Positions 8,240-15,917 of a DNA stretch of 64,000 nucleotides are shown here, piece after piece (positions within the stretch are counted from its first letter, which is position 1; the number at the start of each line of letters is the position of its first letter). The notes under the pieces are model-generated. The model saw only the letters and a list, made by a program, of their open reading frames with translations. It was not told the DNA's origin and ran no database searches. The position numbers and the translations under genes were made by a program. Location of the stretch: positions 4,064 to 68,063 of the forward strand of contig JBAPOP010000007.1 of the NCBI GenBank assembly GCA_049279675.1, in the 5' to 3' direction. The DNA is from Palsa-147 sp049279675 (GTDB lineage Bacteria; Acidobacteriota; Terriglobia; Acidiferrales; UBA7541).

Positions 8240-8555
8240 GTTTTGATTCTCCTGTTTCTAATGATTGCGTTTGATTCGAGACGTGGAGAATCGCAACGAA
8301 CCGCCGCGGACCAGGCGCTTTCGCGCACAGTTTGCGGACAGGCTGGCTCATCTCCACGGCGTGTTTCGGTTGCCGCTCTCGGCGATTCAATCAACGAACC
8401 ACCGGAGCTGCGTCGCGTCCCAACTTCAGACCGGGACATCCGGCCGGCAGGCCCGTCGTGGCGGGATTTCGCGCTGCCTGGCGCGGAACAACTTCTTCTA
8501 GCGAACAACTTCGATCACACAACGGATTCCTCGAGGATTCCGCTATGCCACAAAA
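8240..8555 (-). other. Long rpmI-rplT spacer, no gene seen
   Basis: The two genes are normally tens of bases apart. This stretch has an open frame of about 93 codons on the minus strand (8227-8508), but its Arg/Ser-rich product resembles nothing and overlaps the rplT start. A direct repeat GGATTCC-TCGA-GGATTCC sits at 8524-8541. A regulatory leader for rplT, for example an L20-binding site, is possible but not shown. Confidence 0.5.
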
Positions 8556-8774
8556 TTACGCGTACGGAATCATCCGCTTGACGTTCGCCGCATCCGCGGG
8601 GCTCACTTGGATCGACTTGCGAAGCTTCCGCATTCTGCCCGGCGCCTTCGTGCCTAGCAAATGACGCTTACCGGAATGCGCGCGCATAACTTTTCCTGTC
8701 GAGGTCACTCTGAACCGCTTGGCCGCGCCGCGATGCGTCTTTAGCTTTCTAACCTTTGCTTTCGCTTTCGACAC
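8556..8774 (-). CDS. rpmI: 50S ribosomal protein L35
   Basis: At 72 residues it has L35 features: KVRKLKTHRGAAKRFRVT, GKVMRAHSGKRHLLGTK and RKLRKSIQVSPADAANVKR. It is a small basic component of the large subunit. It starts 24 bases after the infC stop, so it is probably co-transcribed from the infC promoter. Confidence 0.96.
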   Translation of the reverse strand: MSKAKAKVRKLKTHRGAAKRFRVTSTGKVMRAHSGKRHLLGTKAPGRMRKLRKSIQVSPADAANVKRMIPYA

Positions 8775-8798
8775 CGTTGCACCTTCTCAGAAAAATTT

Positions 8799-9374
8799 TT
8801 ATGCCTGGCCGGCTGCGGAAGATGACGCGGGCTTTGGCGTCCCGCCTCCCGTGCTAGTTTTCTTAGGTGCTAGCAGCGCCAGCAAAATATTTGCTTCCAT
8901 TCGCGGCCCGAATTCGACGATGGCGTGCTCGCCGATGTCTTGCAAGAGCCGGGTCATCTTGGCGCGGCCAACGTCCTGGTGCGCCATCTCGCGCCCACGA
9001 TGAAAAATCATCGCCTTTACTTTCGAGCCTTCTCCGAGAAACTTAATGATCTGGTTTTTCCGCACCTGGTAGTCGTGCTCGGCCGTCGCCGGCCGGAACT
9101 TTACTTCCTTGATGTGCGTGGATTTCTGATGCTTCTTCTGCTCGTGCGCTTTCTTGTTCTGCTCGTAGAGGAACTTCCCGAAATCGACGAGCTTGCAGAC
9201 CGGCGGCACGGCGTTGGGCGAAATCTCCACAACATCGATCCCTTGCTCGCGCGCTGCCTTCATCGCGTCAAAAAGGGACATCACCCCAAGCTGGTTCCCG
9301 GCTTCATCAACAACGCGTACTTCGCGCGCCCGGATGCGCTCATTGACCCTCAGACCACCACCACGTTCAGCGAT
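8799..9374 (-). CDS. infC: Translation initiation factor IF-3 with a non-canonical ATC start
   Basis: The frame encodes a full IF-3 of about 191 residues: GGGLRVNERIRAREVRVVDE, GVMSLFDAMKAAREQGIDVV, EISPNAVPPVCKLVDFGKF, the linker, then the C-terminal domain (IKFLGEGSKVKAMIFHRGRE). The first ordinary start codon is a GTG at 9284, which would remove 30 conserved N-terminal residues. Upstream in frame, ATC at 9374 (IAERGGG) is preceded by GGAGG seven bases away. Rare start codons are a known autoregulatory device of infC, because IF-3 rejects them. It leads the operon to zapA. Confidence 0.93.
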   Translation of the reverse strand: MAERGGGLRVNERIRAREVRVVDEAGNQLGVMSLFDAMKAAREQGIDVVEISPNAVPPVCKLVDFGKFLYEQNKKAHEQKKHQKSTHIKEVKFRPATAEHDYQVRKNQIIKFLGEGSKVKAMIFHRGREMAHQDVGRAKMTRLLQDIGEHAIVEFGPRMEANILLALLAPKKTSTGGGTPKPASSSAAGQA

Positions 9375-9395
9375 AAACCCACCTCCAGAAAGTCG

Positions 9396-9424
9396 AACCC
9401 CCGCGGGACTGCCCGTCGGGGGTT
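9396..9424 (-). promoter_or_regulatory. Strong hairpin in the infC 5' leader
   Basis: AACCCCCG/CGGGGGTT with an inner CGGG/CCCG pair forms a long GC stem with one interruption and a four-base loop. It starts a few bases after the predicted infC transcription start and ends about 10 bases before the GGAGG site. It may stabilise the mRNA or act in attenuation; there is no U-tract. Confidence 0.7.
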
Positions 9425-9434
9425 TGGGTTACGA

Positions 9435-9465
9435 AGTATAGCACGAGCCGACGGGCGATCTGCAA
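9435..9465 (-). promoter_or_regulatory. Predicted infC operon promoter (extended -10)
   Basis: On the minus strand the -10 TATACT (9440-9435) is preceded by TGC, making an extended -10. A weak -35 TTGCAG (9465-9460) lies 19 bases upstream. The predicted start near 9428 gives a leader of about 54 nt that contains the hairpin and the Shine-Dalgarno site. Confidence 0.65.
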
Positions 9466-9491
9466 AAGGCAATCCGTGGGCCTAGCAGGGC

Positions 9492-9521
9492 TTGACACCC
9501 GTGTTGATGGGAGGTCAGAAT
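9492..9521 (+). promoter_or_regulatory. Sigma70-type promoter of the STAS gene
   Basis: A perfect -35 TTGACA (9492-9497), an 18-base spacer and -10 CAGAAT (9516-9521) end eight bases before the ATG at 9530. The transcript would therefore be leaderless or nearly so. Confidence 0.65.
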
Positions 9522-9529
9522 CGCGTCGA

Positions 9530-9877
9530 ATGGCAGACGACACGACTCGGATTGAAAGCCATGCCGGTTCCCGCGACGGCTCTCACGTCATCACGATTCA
9601 TGGCCCAGTCACTATCAGTTCGGCTCCGGCTCTGCGAAAGGCTGGAGACGGGATCGCCGCGCGCGTCTTGATTGTTGATCTAACCGAAGTTCCCCACGTT
9701 GATTCATCCGCGATTGGCGTCCTCGTTCACTTTTATACATCCAGCCGCGAATCGGGCAGGAAATTGGCACTGGTGGGTTTGAGCGACCGCGTCCGAAAGA
9801 CCCTCAAGAACATGAGCGTCGACAAACTTTTCAAAATCTACCCCGTGCTCGCCGACGCCGAGAACGACCTCAACTAA
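9530..9877 (+). CDS. STAS-domain anti-sigma-factor antagonist
   Basis: The 115-residue protein is a single STAS domain: HVITIHGPVTISSAPALRK, RVLIVDLTEVPHVDSSAIGVLVHFY with the DSS(A/S)IG loop that carries the phosphorylated Ser in SpoIIAA-like proteins, and RKTLKNMSVDKLFKIY. Such proteins bind anti-sigma factor kinases in partner-switch systems. No kinase or sigma factor gene is nearby, so its partner is elsewhere. The frame is open to an earlier codon at 9476, but that lies inside the promoter; the ATG at 9530 fits a leaderless message. Confidence 0.85.
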   Translation: MADDTTRIESHAGSRDGSHVITIHGPVTISSAPALRKAGDGIAARVLIVDLTEVPHVDSSAIGVLVHFYTSSRESGRKLALVGLSDRVRKTLKNMSVDKLFKIYPVLADAENDLN

Positions 9878-9970
9878 CGTAATCGAGTGAGATTTCTTCT
9901 CGCTTACCGGAACAATTGACTGCGTGCGGAATACCTGCTTGACGATTGTCGAGAGGACTGCCGAATCGCG

Positions 9971-11908
9971 CTAGCTCGCGCCCTTCTGTGCGATTTCCGT
10001 GTTGAGTGTACCGATGAAATCCTCAAGCGGCCGCGCGCCAAGATCGCCTTTGGCACGATGTCGCACCGACACAGTGCCCGCCTCCGCCTCTTTTCCGCCG
10101 ACGACAAGCATGTAGGGAATCTTCTGAAGTTGCGCGTCTCGGATCTTCGCCTGCAATTTTTCATTGCGGTCATCGAGATGCACCCGGAATCCCGCCCCGC
10201 GAAGTTTCTCCGTCACCTGCTGCGCGTATGCCGCAACCTTTTCGCTGAGAGGCAGCACTTCCACTTGCACCGGCGCAAGCCATGCGGGAAACGCGCCCGC
10301 ATAATGCTCGATCAAAATTCCAAAGAATCGCTCGACCGACCCGAGCAGCGCGCGATGGACCATCAGCGGCTGATGCCGCGAGCCATCTTCGCCAACGTAT
10401 TCGAGATTAAATCGCGCGGGCAAATTGAAATCGAACTGAACCGTGGTGAGCTGCCATGGCCGGCCAATCGCGTCAATCAGCTTCACGTCAATCTTTGGCC
10501 CGTAAAACGCTGCCTCACCTTCAATGCGCTTGAACGGGATTTTGAGTCTCTCGAGAGTGGTCTCGAGCGCGTGCGTCGCCCGCTGCCAATCTTCAGGCTT
10601 GCCTGCATAATTTTCCGGGTGCCCCGCGTCCCAATCCGATAGCTCGACCTCGTAACGGTCGAAGCCGAACGTCTTCATCACGGCGAACGCGAAGTCCACG
10701 CACGCTTCCACTTCTTGTTCGATCTGGTCCGGCATGCAGAAAATGTGCGCATCGTCCTGCGTGAAGCCGCGCACGCGCAGCAAGCCATGCAGCACGCCTG
10801 AGCGCTCGTAGCGATAGACGGTGCCAAGCTCCGCGTACCGCTGCGGAAGTTCGCGATAGCTGCGCAGCCGCGATTTGTAAATCAAAATGTGGCCCGGACA
10901 ATTCATCGGCTTGAGCTGATACTCGGCCTTTTCCACTTCGATCGCGCCAAACATGCTATCGCGATAAAAATTTGTGTGCCCGCTGGTGTTCCAGAGATCG
11001 AGCCGCATGATGTGGGGAGTGAAAACGAGGTCGTAGCCGCGGCGCAGCAATTCGTCGCGCAGCCAGTCTTCGATCAACTTGCGAATCAGCCCGCCCTTCG
11101 GGTGCCAGAAAATCAATCCCGGCCCGGCTTGTTCCTCGATGCTGAAAAGATCCAATTCGGTGCCGAGCCTGCGATGATCGCGGCGCTTGGCTTCTTCGAG
11201 TTTGTGCAAGTATTCTTCGAGCTGCGATTTTTCGACGAAACACGCGCCGTAGATCCGCTGCATCTGCGGATTTCCTTCGTGCCCCTTCCAGTACGCGCCG
11301 GCGACGTTGAGCAGCTTGAACGCCTGGATCCGTCCAGTGGAAGGAATGTGCGGCCCGCGGCAGAAATCTATGAATTTTCCAGTGGTGTAGAACGACACCA
11401 TCGGCTCGATGGCCTTTTCTTCCACCAACTCGCACTTAAAAGTCTGATCGGAATCTTTGTATAGCTTCAGCGCCTCGGGCTTCGGCAGGAATTTTCGCTC
11501 GTTCGGAACGTCGCGAGCCGCGATCTCATGCATTTTCGCTTCAATTTTTTCGAGATCATCCGGAGTGAACGGCTCCGGGCGCAGGAATTCGTAGAAGAAT
11601 CCGTAGTCAATAGGCGGCCCGATGCCGAGCTTCACGTTTGGATACAACTCGAGCACCGCCGCGGCGAGAAGATGCGCCGCCGAGTGCCGGAAGACTTGAA
11701 CCGCATCCGGATCCTTCGCGGTGAGAATCGCGAGCGACGTATCTTGATCGAGCGGCCGGCTAAGGTCGGTCAAATCGCCGTTCGTGCGCGCGACGAGAGC
11801 CTCTTTCGCCAGCCGCGGCGAAATCTGCTTCGCCACTTCGGCCGCGGTCGTCCCTTTCGGAACTTCGCGCTTTGCGCCGTCCGGCAATGTAACTTGAATG
11901 GTATCCAT
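9971..11908 (-). CDS. thrS: Threonine--tRNA ligase
   Basis: All ThrRS domains are present in 645 residues: TGS domain (IQVTLPDGAKREVPKGTTA), the N2 editing domain with FRHSAAHLLAAAV and IDFCRGPHIPSTG, the class II catalytic core with GLIFWHPKGG, EYQLKPMNCPGHILIYK (zinc Cys), RVRGFTQDDAHIFC, and the anticodon-binding domain (VEVLPLSEKVAAYAQQV). It charges tRNA-Thr and deacylates mischarged seryl-tRNA. It is convergent with the STAS gene and upstream of the infC operon, but on a separate promoter. Confidence 0.97.
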   Translation of the reverse strand: MDTIQVTLPDGAKREVPKGTTAAEVAKQISPRLAKEALVARTNGDLTDLSRPLDQDTSLAILTAKDPDAVQVFRHSAAHLLAAAVLELYPNVKLGIGPPIDYGFFYEFLRPEPFTPDDLEKIEAKMHEIAARDVPNERKFLPKPEALKLYKDSDQTFKCELVEEKAIEPMVSFYTTGKFIDFCRGPHIPSTGRIQAFKLLNVAGAYWKGHEGNPQMQRIYGACFVEKSQLEEYLHKLEEAKRRDHRRLGTELDLFSIEEQAGPGLIFWHPKGGLIRKLIEDWLRDELLRRGYDLVFTPHIMRLDLWNTSGHTNFYRDSMFGAIEVEKAEYQLKPMNCPGHILIYKSRLRSYRELPQRYAELGTVYRYERSGVLHGLLRVRGFTQDDAHIFCMPDQIEQEVEACVDFAFAVMKTFGFDRYEVELSDWDAGHPENYAGKPEDWQRATHALETTLERLKIPFKRIEGEAAFYGPKIDVKLIDAIGRPWQLTTVQFDFNLPARFNLEYVGEDGSRHQPLMVHRALLGSVERFFGILIEHYAGAFPAWLAPVQVEVLPLSEKVAAYAQQVTEKLRGAGFRVHLDDRNEKLQAKIRDAQLQKIPYMLVVGGKEAEAGTVSVRHRAKGDLGARPLEDFIGTLNTEIAQKGAS

Positions 11909-11938
11909 GGATGTGAGCCGTAAGCCTTTGAATTTCTT

Positions 11939-11968
11939 AGCTTACTGGCCCGGCGCCCGCATGGTCAA
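11939..11968 (-). promoter_or_regulatory. Possible thrS promoter
   Basis: On the minus strand TTGACC (11968-11963) and a weak TAAGCT (11944-11939) are 18 bases apart, about 30 bases upstream of the thrS ATG. The -35 is good and the -10 is poor. Confidence 0.35.
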
Positions 11969-12009
11969 GGCGCCATAATGAACTTCGCTGTGGTTGAGAT
12001 TCGAGGTAA

Positions 12010-12318
12010 TCACGTTTGCTCGTATTCGCTCACGAGCACCTGGTGGACGTGAATGCTCGGAAAGCCCTGCGCAAAGGCCTGCACGCGCGCTAGTGCTTGA
12101 TAGAAATAAAGATTCTTCTCGCTCTCATCGAGCGCCTCAAGCGAATCCCAAAGCGACAGCACTTGCACTTGAATCGGATCGGTAGCGTGCGTGTGCAGCA
12201 CGAATATTCCGCGAAATCCCACCTGCTTCTTCATCAAGGGAATCAGGGAAGCGACTGCTTTGGCGAATTCCTCACTCTTGCCCGGAAGTATGTGGAATTG
12301 TGTCACGCGCGCGTGCAT
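12010..12318 (-). CDS. ABM-superfamily small protein (dimeric alpha/beta barrel)
   Basis: A 102-residue protein with the antibiotic-biosynthesis-monooxygenase fold pattern: ARVTQFHILPGKSEEFAKAV, the central strand FRGIFVLHTHATDPIQVQVLSLWDS, helix EALDESEKNLYFYQALARV, and a last strand VHQVLVSEY. Members act as small cofactor-free oxygenases or haem/quinone-binding proteins; no specific reaction can be assigned. An AGGAGG site six bases before the ATG supports the start. Confidence 0.75.
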   Translation of the reverse strand: MHARVTQFHILPGKSEEFAKAVASLIPLMKKQVGFRGIFVLHTHATDPIQVQVLSLWDSLEALDESEKNLYFYQALARVQAFAQGFPSIHVHQVLVSEYEQT

Positions 12319-12438
12319 GGAATCCTCCTAGCTCCGCGTGAATAAATTGACGTGCCACGAGCCTAGCGCAACGACTCCCGGTAGTAAATACGGCTTACTC
12401 GCCCAGATATTCAGAGCCAGTTTGCCGAACGTCACCAA

Positions 12439-12681
12439 TCACTCTGAACCCGGATTGTTCCTCTCGGTGTGGTCACGGTCGTTCTCGACCCACACCATTC
12501 CCTTTGCTATCCCTCGTAGCTCGCGAATCGAGCGGTGCCGATCCAGATGCAACGTTCCTTCCAACTCGTAAATAAGCAGCTTTTGACCTGGCCGAAGCTT
12601 TAGCTTTTCGCGTAAGTCCTTGGGGTTAGTGATCTGATATTTTTGTCGCAACTTCAGAACGCGTTTTGAATTCATCGTCAT
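12439..12681 (-). CDS. AbrB/MazE/SpoVT-like DNA-binding protein
   Basis: The 80-residue protein shows a swapped-hairpin AbrB-type domain: RVLKLRQKYQITNPKDLREKLKLRPGQK (here cited in part: KYQITNPKDLREKLKLRPGQ), followed by LLIYELEGTLHLDRHRSI. MazE/VapB antitoxins have this layout, but no PIN or MazF toxin gene follows; the next 120 bases are empty. Its ATG overlaps the stop of the SDR gene by four bases, so it is translated with that gene. It may regulate the SDR gene or be an orphaned antitoxin. Confidence 0.7.
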   Translation of the reverse strand: MTMNSKRVLKLRQKYQITNPKDLREKLKLRPGQKLLIYELEGTLHLDRHRSIRELRGIAKGMVWVENDRDHTERNNPGSE

Positions 12682-13526
12682 TTCTTCCTAGCTTGCTCGA
12701 GCTTCTCCCAATCCTTATCGGGCAAGTCGAGGAAATCATTAAATTCGCCCGCGCCGCGCAGCCACAACCCGCCGTCGATTACCACGCATTCGCCGTTCAC
12801 GTACTCAGCTTGCTGGCTCAGCAGATACGAAGCAAGATTCGCAAGCTCGTCGTGCCTTCCAAATCGCTTCATCGGATGATGATTTTTCGCGCGGTCTTCC
12901 AATTCTTTCGAAGGCAGCAGCCGCGACCAAGCACCTTCCGTGGGGAACGGGCCGGGCGCAATGGCGTTCAAGCGAATCCTGTGTCGCGCCCATTCGACGG
13001 CGAGCGACCGCGTCATCGCCAGAACTCCGGCTTTCGCGCACGCCGAAGGCACCACAAATCCCGAGCCGGAATCCGCAGCCGCGTACGTCGTCACGATATT
13101 TAAAATGTTCCCTGGCTGTTTCGCCGCGATCCAGCGCCGGCCAAGCGCCAGCGTGAAATGGAACGATCCTTGCAAAACGATTCCGATAACGGCATTGAAC
13201 GCGTTCGGCGACAATTTTTCCGTGCGCGCGATGAAATTGCCTGCGGCGTTGTTTACGAGAGTGTCCACGGCGCCGAATTCCTTCTCGGCGGCAGCAATTG
13301 CGTTTTCAACCGCCGCAAAGTCACGGACATCGCATTTCGCATAACCCGCTTTCACACCTTTGGCTCGAATATCATTCGCGGTTTGCACGAGCGGCTCTTC
13401 GCGCCGCGCCACAAGAAACAGATTCGCGCCGAGTTCTGCGAATCTCAGCGCCATCGAACGCCCAAGTCCGGTGCCGCCGCCGGTGATGAGAATGTTGCGG
13501 CCTTTCAATAAATCGCGTTCAAACAT
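12678..13526 (-). CDS. SDR oxidoreductase, 2,4-dienoyl-CoA / enoyl-CoA reductase type
   Basis: A 282-residue classical-fold SDR: cofactor motif ITGGGTGLG (residues 14-22), VNNAAGNF (91-98), and an active site with Ser161-x3-Lys165 (SACAKAG) where most SDRs have Tyr-x3-Lys. That change is typical of the mitochondrial/peroxisomal 2,4-dienoyl-CoA reductase group, as is the following SLAVEWARHRIRLNAIAPGP. The likely role is reduction of unsaturated acyl-CoA with NADPH in fatty-acid degradation. It is followed, with overlap, by the AbrB-like gene. Confidence 0.85.
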   Translation of the reverse strand: MFERDLLKGRNILITGGGTGLGRSMALRFAELGANLFLVARREEPLVQTANDIRAKGVKAGYAKCDVRDFAAVENAIAAAEKEFGAVDTLVNNAAGNFIARTEKLSPNAFNAVIGIVLQGSFHFTLALGRRWIAAKQPGNILNIVTTYAAADSGSGFVVPSACAKAGVLAMTRSLAVEWARHRIRLNAIAPGPFPTEGAWSRLLPSKELEDRAKNHHPMKRFGRHDELANLASYLLSQQAEYVNGECVVIDGGLWLRGAGEFNDFLDLPDKDWEKLEQARKK

Positions 13527-13613
13527 CGTTCACCGCCTTTCGTTTCACGGACACTCTAAAGGAATCGCAAGTGATCGCGCGAAACAATTTGGAATCGCCG
13601 CCAGAAAGGAAAA

Positions 13614-15035
13614 CTAGAAATCGATGTGTGCGCGAAGCGCTGGAACAAGCACGGGGCCGCGCGCCTCGTTGTATCCGGGATCGTTGATGTGCTGCAGATC
13701 GAAAGACGCGAAAATACCGCGCCAGAGATGCGCAGTGTAATAGGTTTCGAAGATTTTTTCGCCACCGTAACTGAGCGCGCCGTCGCCGAGAATAAATCCA
13801 AGCCCGCCGAGCGCCAAATAGCGCGCGTGGTCGCCGGAAATGCCGTTGATCGTGAACACGGCTCCAGTTCGGTCGTAGCGCCGGTGCCACGCGGCTCCCT
13901 TTAAGTAAGCGCCTCCTTCGGCGGTTCGATCCACTTCGGTGTAAGCGAAAGATTCGTTATGCCCATCGCTCCAGCCCAAGCGCAAGAAGATGCCGAATTG
14001 AGAGGCGAGGTCCTGCTCGAAATTCAATCCGAGGCCGTACTTGTGCCGTCCCTCGCGGCGCGTTCCGATAATGCTAGGCCGAATGCTGGTTTGGCCGTCA
14101 AGAAACTCGTCAATAGCCTCGCGGTAGTTCCCCATGTTCGCGTGGTTCAGATAGGTCAGCACGCGGACCACGCCGGCGCGCCCGGGCAGGAAGTTTCTAC
14201 GCCACTCGCCCTCCAGATTCTCCGCGCGAGCGCGCGCCAGATCAGCATCCAGATGAATTCCGTTCGCCACCTTCGGCATCATCGCTTCGGCGAAGCGCAC
14301 CGACCACGAGTGATCGTCATATTCGAGCATCGCTGCGTCGGTATAGCCGCGCGTGTTCGCCGCGTAGTCGTAGGCGCCGTTGTTGTCCACCGCCCAGTTG
14401 AGAAACTGCAGATGGCTGTCGCTGCCGCCCGAGTTCGCGTCAAAAAAATCCACGAGGCTGAATTTGCCTACGCGGAATTCGATACGTCGCGCCGGGAGCG
14501 ATGTTGCCAGTCCGAGAGGTCCTCGCTCAGCAGCTATGCGCTCGTCGCTGAGTGGAATGATTTGCCGCACGATGAATCGCGCAAGGTACGGATCTGTCGA
14601 AAGCGGCACGCCCTGGACCGTGCGGACCGCATCCAGATCAGTAAAGCCAGCCACTCCGAGAGCGCTCCCAACGCCGCCTCCCGTCGCGTCCTCTACGTCC
14701 GCCAAGATTTCTGTCGTATGCGTAAGCTCATAACCCGTGTAGAGCGTCAGGATGTGCGTTGTAGCGCTTTGCGAGCCGGGCGAGAGACTATTCGGTCCGC
14801 TGTATTTAGCGAAGAAAGTCGGGTGCCACTGAAAAATGACGTTTGCCTGTCCCGAGATCCAGTAGCGGCTTGTATCGGAGTGCGGGAAGAGAGTTAGAGG
14901 AGTGTGGTCAGAAGGCTGGTCTGCGGCGGACGGTTCTGCAACCGTCGCGTCCGATGTTTCAGTCGTGCTGGACTGGGCGAACGCTATGTACGGCGTTGCG
15001 ATCGATACGAGTATCAGACACACAAATCGCAACAT
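13614..15035 (-). CDS. OprB-like carbohydrate porin
   Basis: From the Met codon at 15035 the protein has a signal peptide (MLRFVCLILVSIATPYIAFA) and then many amphipathic strands of an outer-membrane beta-barrel, ending in Phe (RAHIDF). Features such as YWISGQANVIFQWHPTF, RIEFRVGKFSLVDFFD, NWAVDNNGAYDYAANTRGY and GLGLNFEQDLASQFGIFLR match carbohydrate-selective porins of the OprB family. The frame stays open to a TTG at 15107, but that would put 24 extra residues before the signal peptide. The sugar passed is unknown. Confidence 0.8.
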   Translation of the reverse strand: MLRFVCLILVSIATPYIAFAQSSTTETSDATVAEPSAADQPSDHTPLTLFPHSDTSRYWISGQANVIFQWHPTFFAKYSGPNSLSPGSQSATTHILTLYTGYELTHTTEILADVEDATGGGVGSALGVAGFTDLDAVRTVQGVPLSTDPYLARFIVRQIIPLSDERIAAERGPLGLATSLPARRIEFRVGKFSLVDFFDANSGGSDSHLQFLNWAVDNNGAYDYAANTRGYTDAAMLEYDDHSWSVRFAEAMMPKVANGIHLDADLARARAENLEGEWRRNFLPGRAGVVRVLTYLNHANMGNYREAIDEFLDGQTSIRPSIIGTRREGRHKYGLGLNFEQDLASQFGIFLRLGWSDGHNESFAYTEVDRTAEGGAYLKGAAWHRRYDRTGAVFTINGISGDHARYLALGGLGFILGDGALSYGGEKIFETYYTAHLWRGIFASFDLQHINDPGYNEARGPVLVPALRAHIDF

Positions 15036-15429
15036 ATTCTGAACAATGGCGCGGCGAATCAACTCGCGTGACCCATATGTTCCCAAAATAAATTTGAGCT
15101 TCGCCAAATTAAATCACGCAATCCTTCCGCGCTTGATTAAGAGAATATGAATGTCACAAGGAACCCGCGCCACACGCAATTCGTCTCTTGTGCGCCAGGC
15201 ACACTACCGCGACATCTCTCAAACTGTTTCCGCGCAAACTCCGATGTTCAGATGAGGATCAATACGGCCAGGGCAAAGATTCCCACTCGCATTCACGTTG
15301 TTCTGACCGCGCCAGCAGCAGGGTTAGCTTTGAAACATCCTGTGCTATGCTCGCCCGTCGTGGACCACAGGGACTTGCACGGTCGCGCCTTGTCCGGCGC
15401 TTGCAACGCAGCCCGAATTCTTGATACCA
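15036..15429. other. Divergent spacer between porin and metal-repressor genes
   Basis: No convincing gene. The right part holds the control region of the repressor gene (15430-15444). A TTGCAA (15401 region) with TACCAT 18 bases later could be its promoter, the -10 touching the operator. Upstream open frames have no recognisable product. Confidence 0.5.
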
Positions 15430-15444
15430 TACCCCCATAGGGTA
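15430..15444 (+). promoter_or_regulatory. Predicted CsoR/RcnR-type operator
   Basis: TACCC-CCATA-GGGTA is an inverted repeat with a G/C-tract core, 10 bases before the ATG of the CsoR/RcnR-family gene. Operators of this family have A/T-flanked G/C tracts of this form. The site overlaps the likely start of transcription, which suggests autorepression. Confidence 0.75.
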
Positions 15445-15454
15445 GTCAACGAAA

Positions 15455-15721
15455 ATGTCTCAAACCAAACGTGAAAAATTGGATTTATTGAATCGCACCA
15501 AGAAAGTTGTCGGGCAACTCGAAGGCGTCGAGCGCGCCCTAAACGCCGATGAACCATGCGCTCATATTCTTCAGCGCCTCGCCGCGGCCAGGGGCGCCAT
15601 CAACAGTTTGATGGGCGAGCTCATGGAGGATCATATCCGGAACCATATGCCGCAAAATACCAAGACCTCCGAGGACGCGGCCGAAGACCTGATTGAAATC
15701 GTTCGATCGTACTTGAAGTGA
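15455..15721 (+). CDS. Metal-sensing repressor, RcnR/FrmR/CsoR (DUF156) family
   Basis: The 88-residue all-helical protein has the family pattern: TKKVVGQLEGVERAL, PCAHILQRLAAARGAINSLM, ELMEDHIRNHM and LIEIVRSYLK. Sensor positions are Cys35, His60 and His64, the RcnR-like set, but residue 3 is Gln rather than the His of RcnR, and residue 64 is not the Glu of FrmR. The effector may be Co/Ni or another metal, or an aldehyde; it cannot be fixed by reading. The family binds the operator as a tetramer and releases it with ligand. No exporter gene follows directly. Confidence 0.88.
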   Translation: MSQTKREKLDLLNRTKKVVGQLEGVERALNADEPCAHILQRLAAARGAINSLMGELMEDHIRNHMPQNTKTSEDAAEDLIEIVRSYLK

Positions 15722-15917
15722 AATAAACGCGAATAGAGCCCGTTATCATGGAGTCCGACTAGGATCGCGCCTCACCAGGGGAATGCCGCAGTTTGGGGGC
15801 CCAGGCATCCAGATTGCCCCAATCCGTCATCTCTAGTAGTCTTTCCCATTCCATCAGGCTCTCGGTCCCACCCGTGACACAGCCAGATGAGGGCATTACG
15901 CCTAAGGAGCTGGAATT

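Noticed and set aside
8227..8508. 93-codon frame in the rpmI-rplT spacer
   Set aside because: Arg/Ser-rich, no known motif, and overlaps the rplT start.
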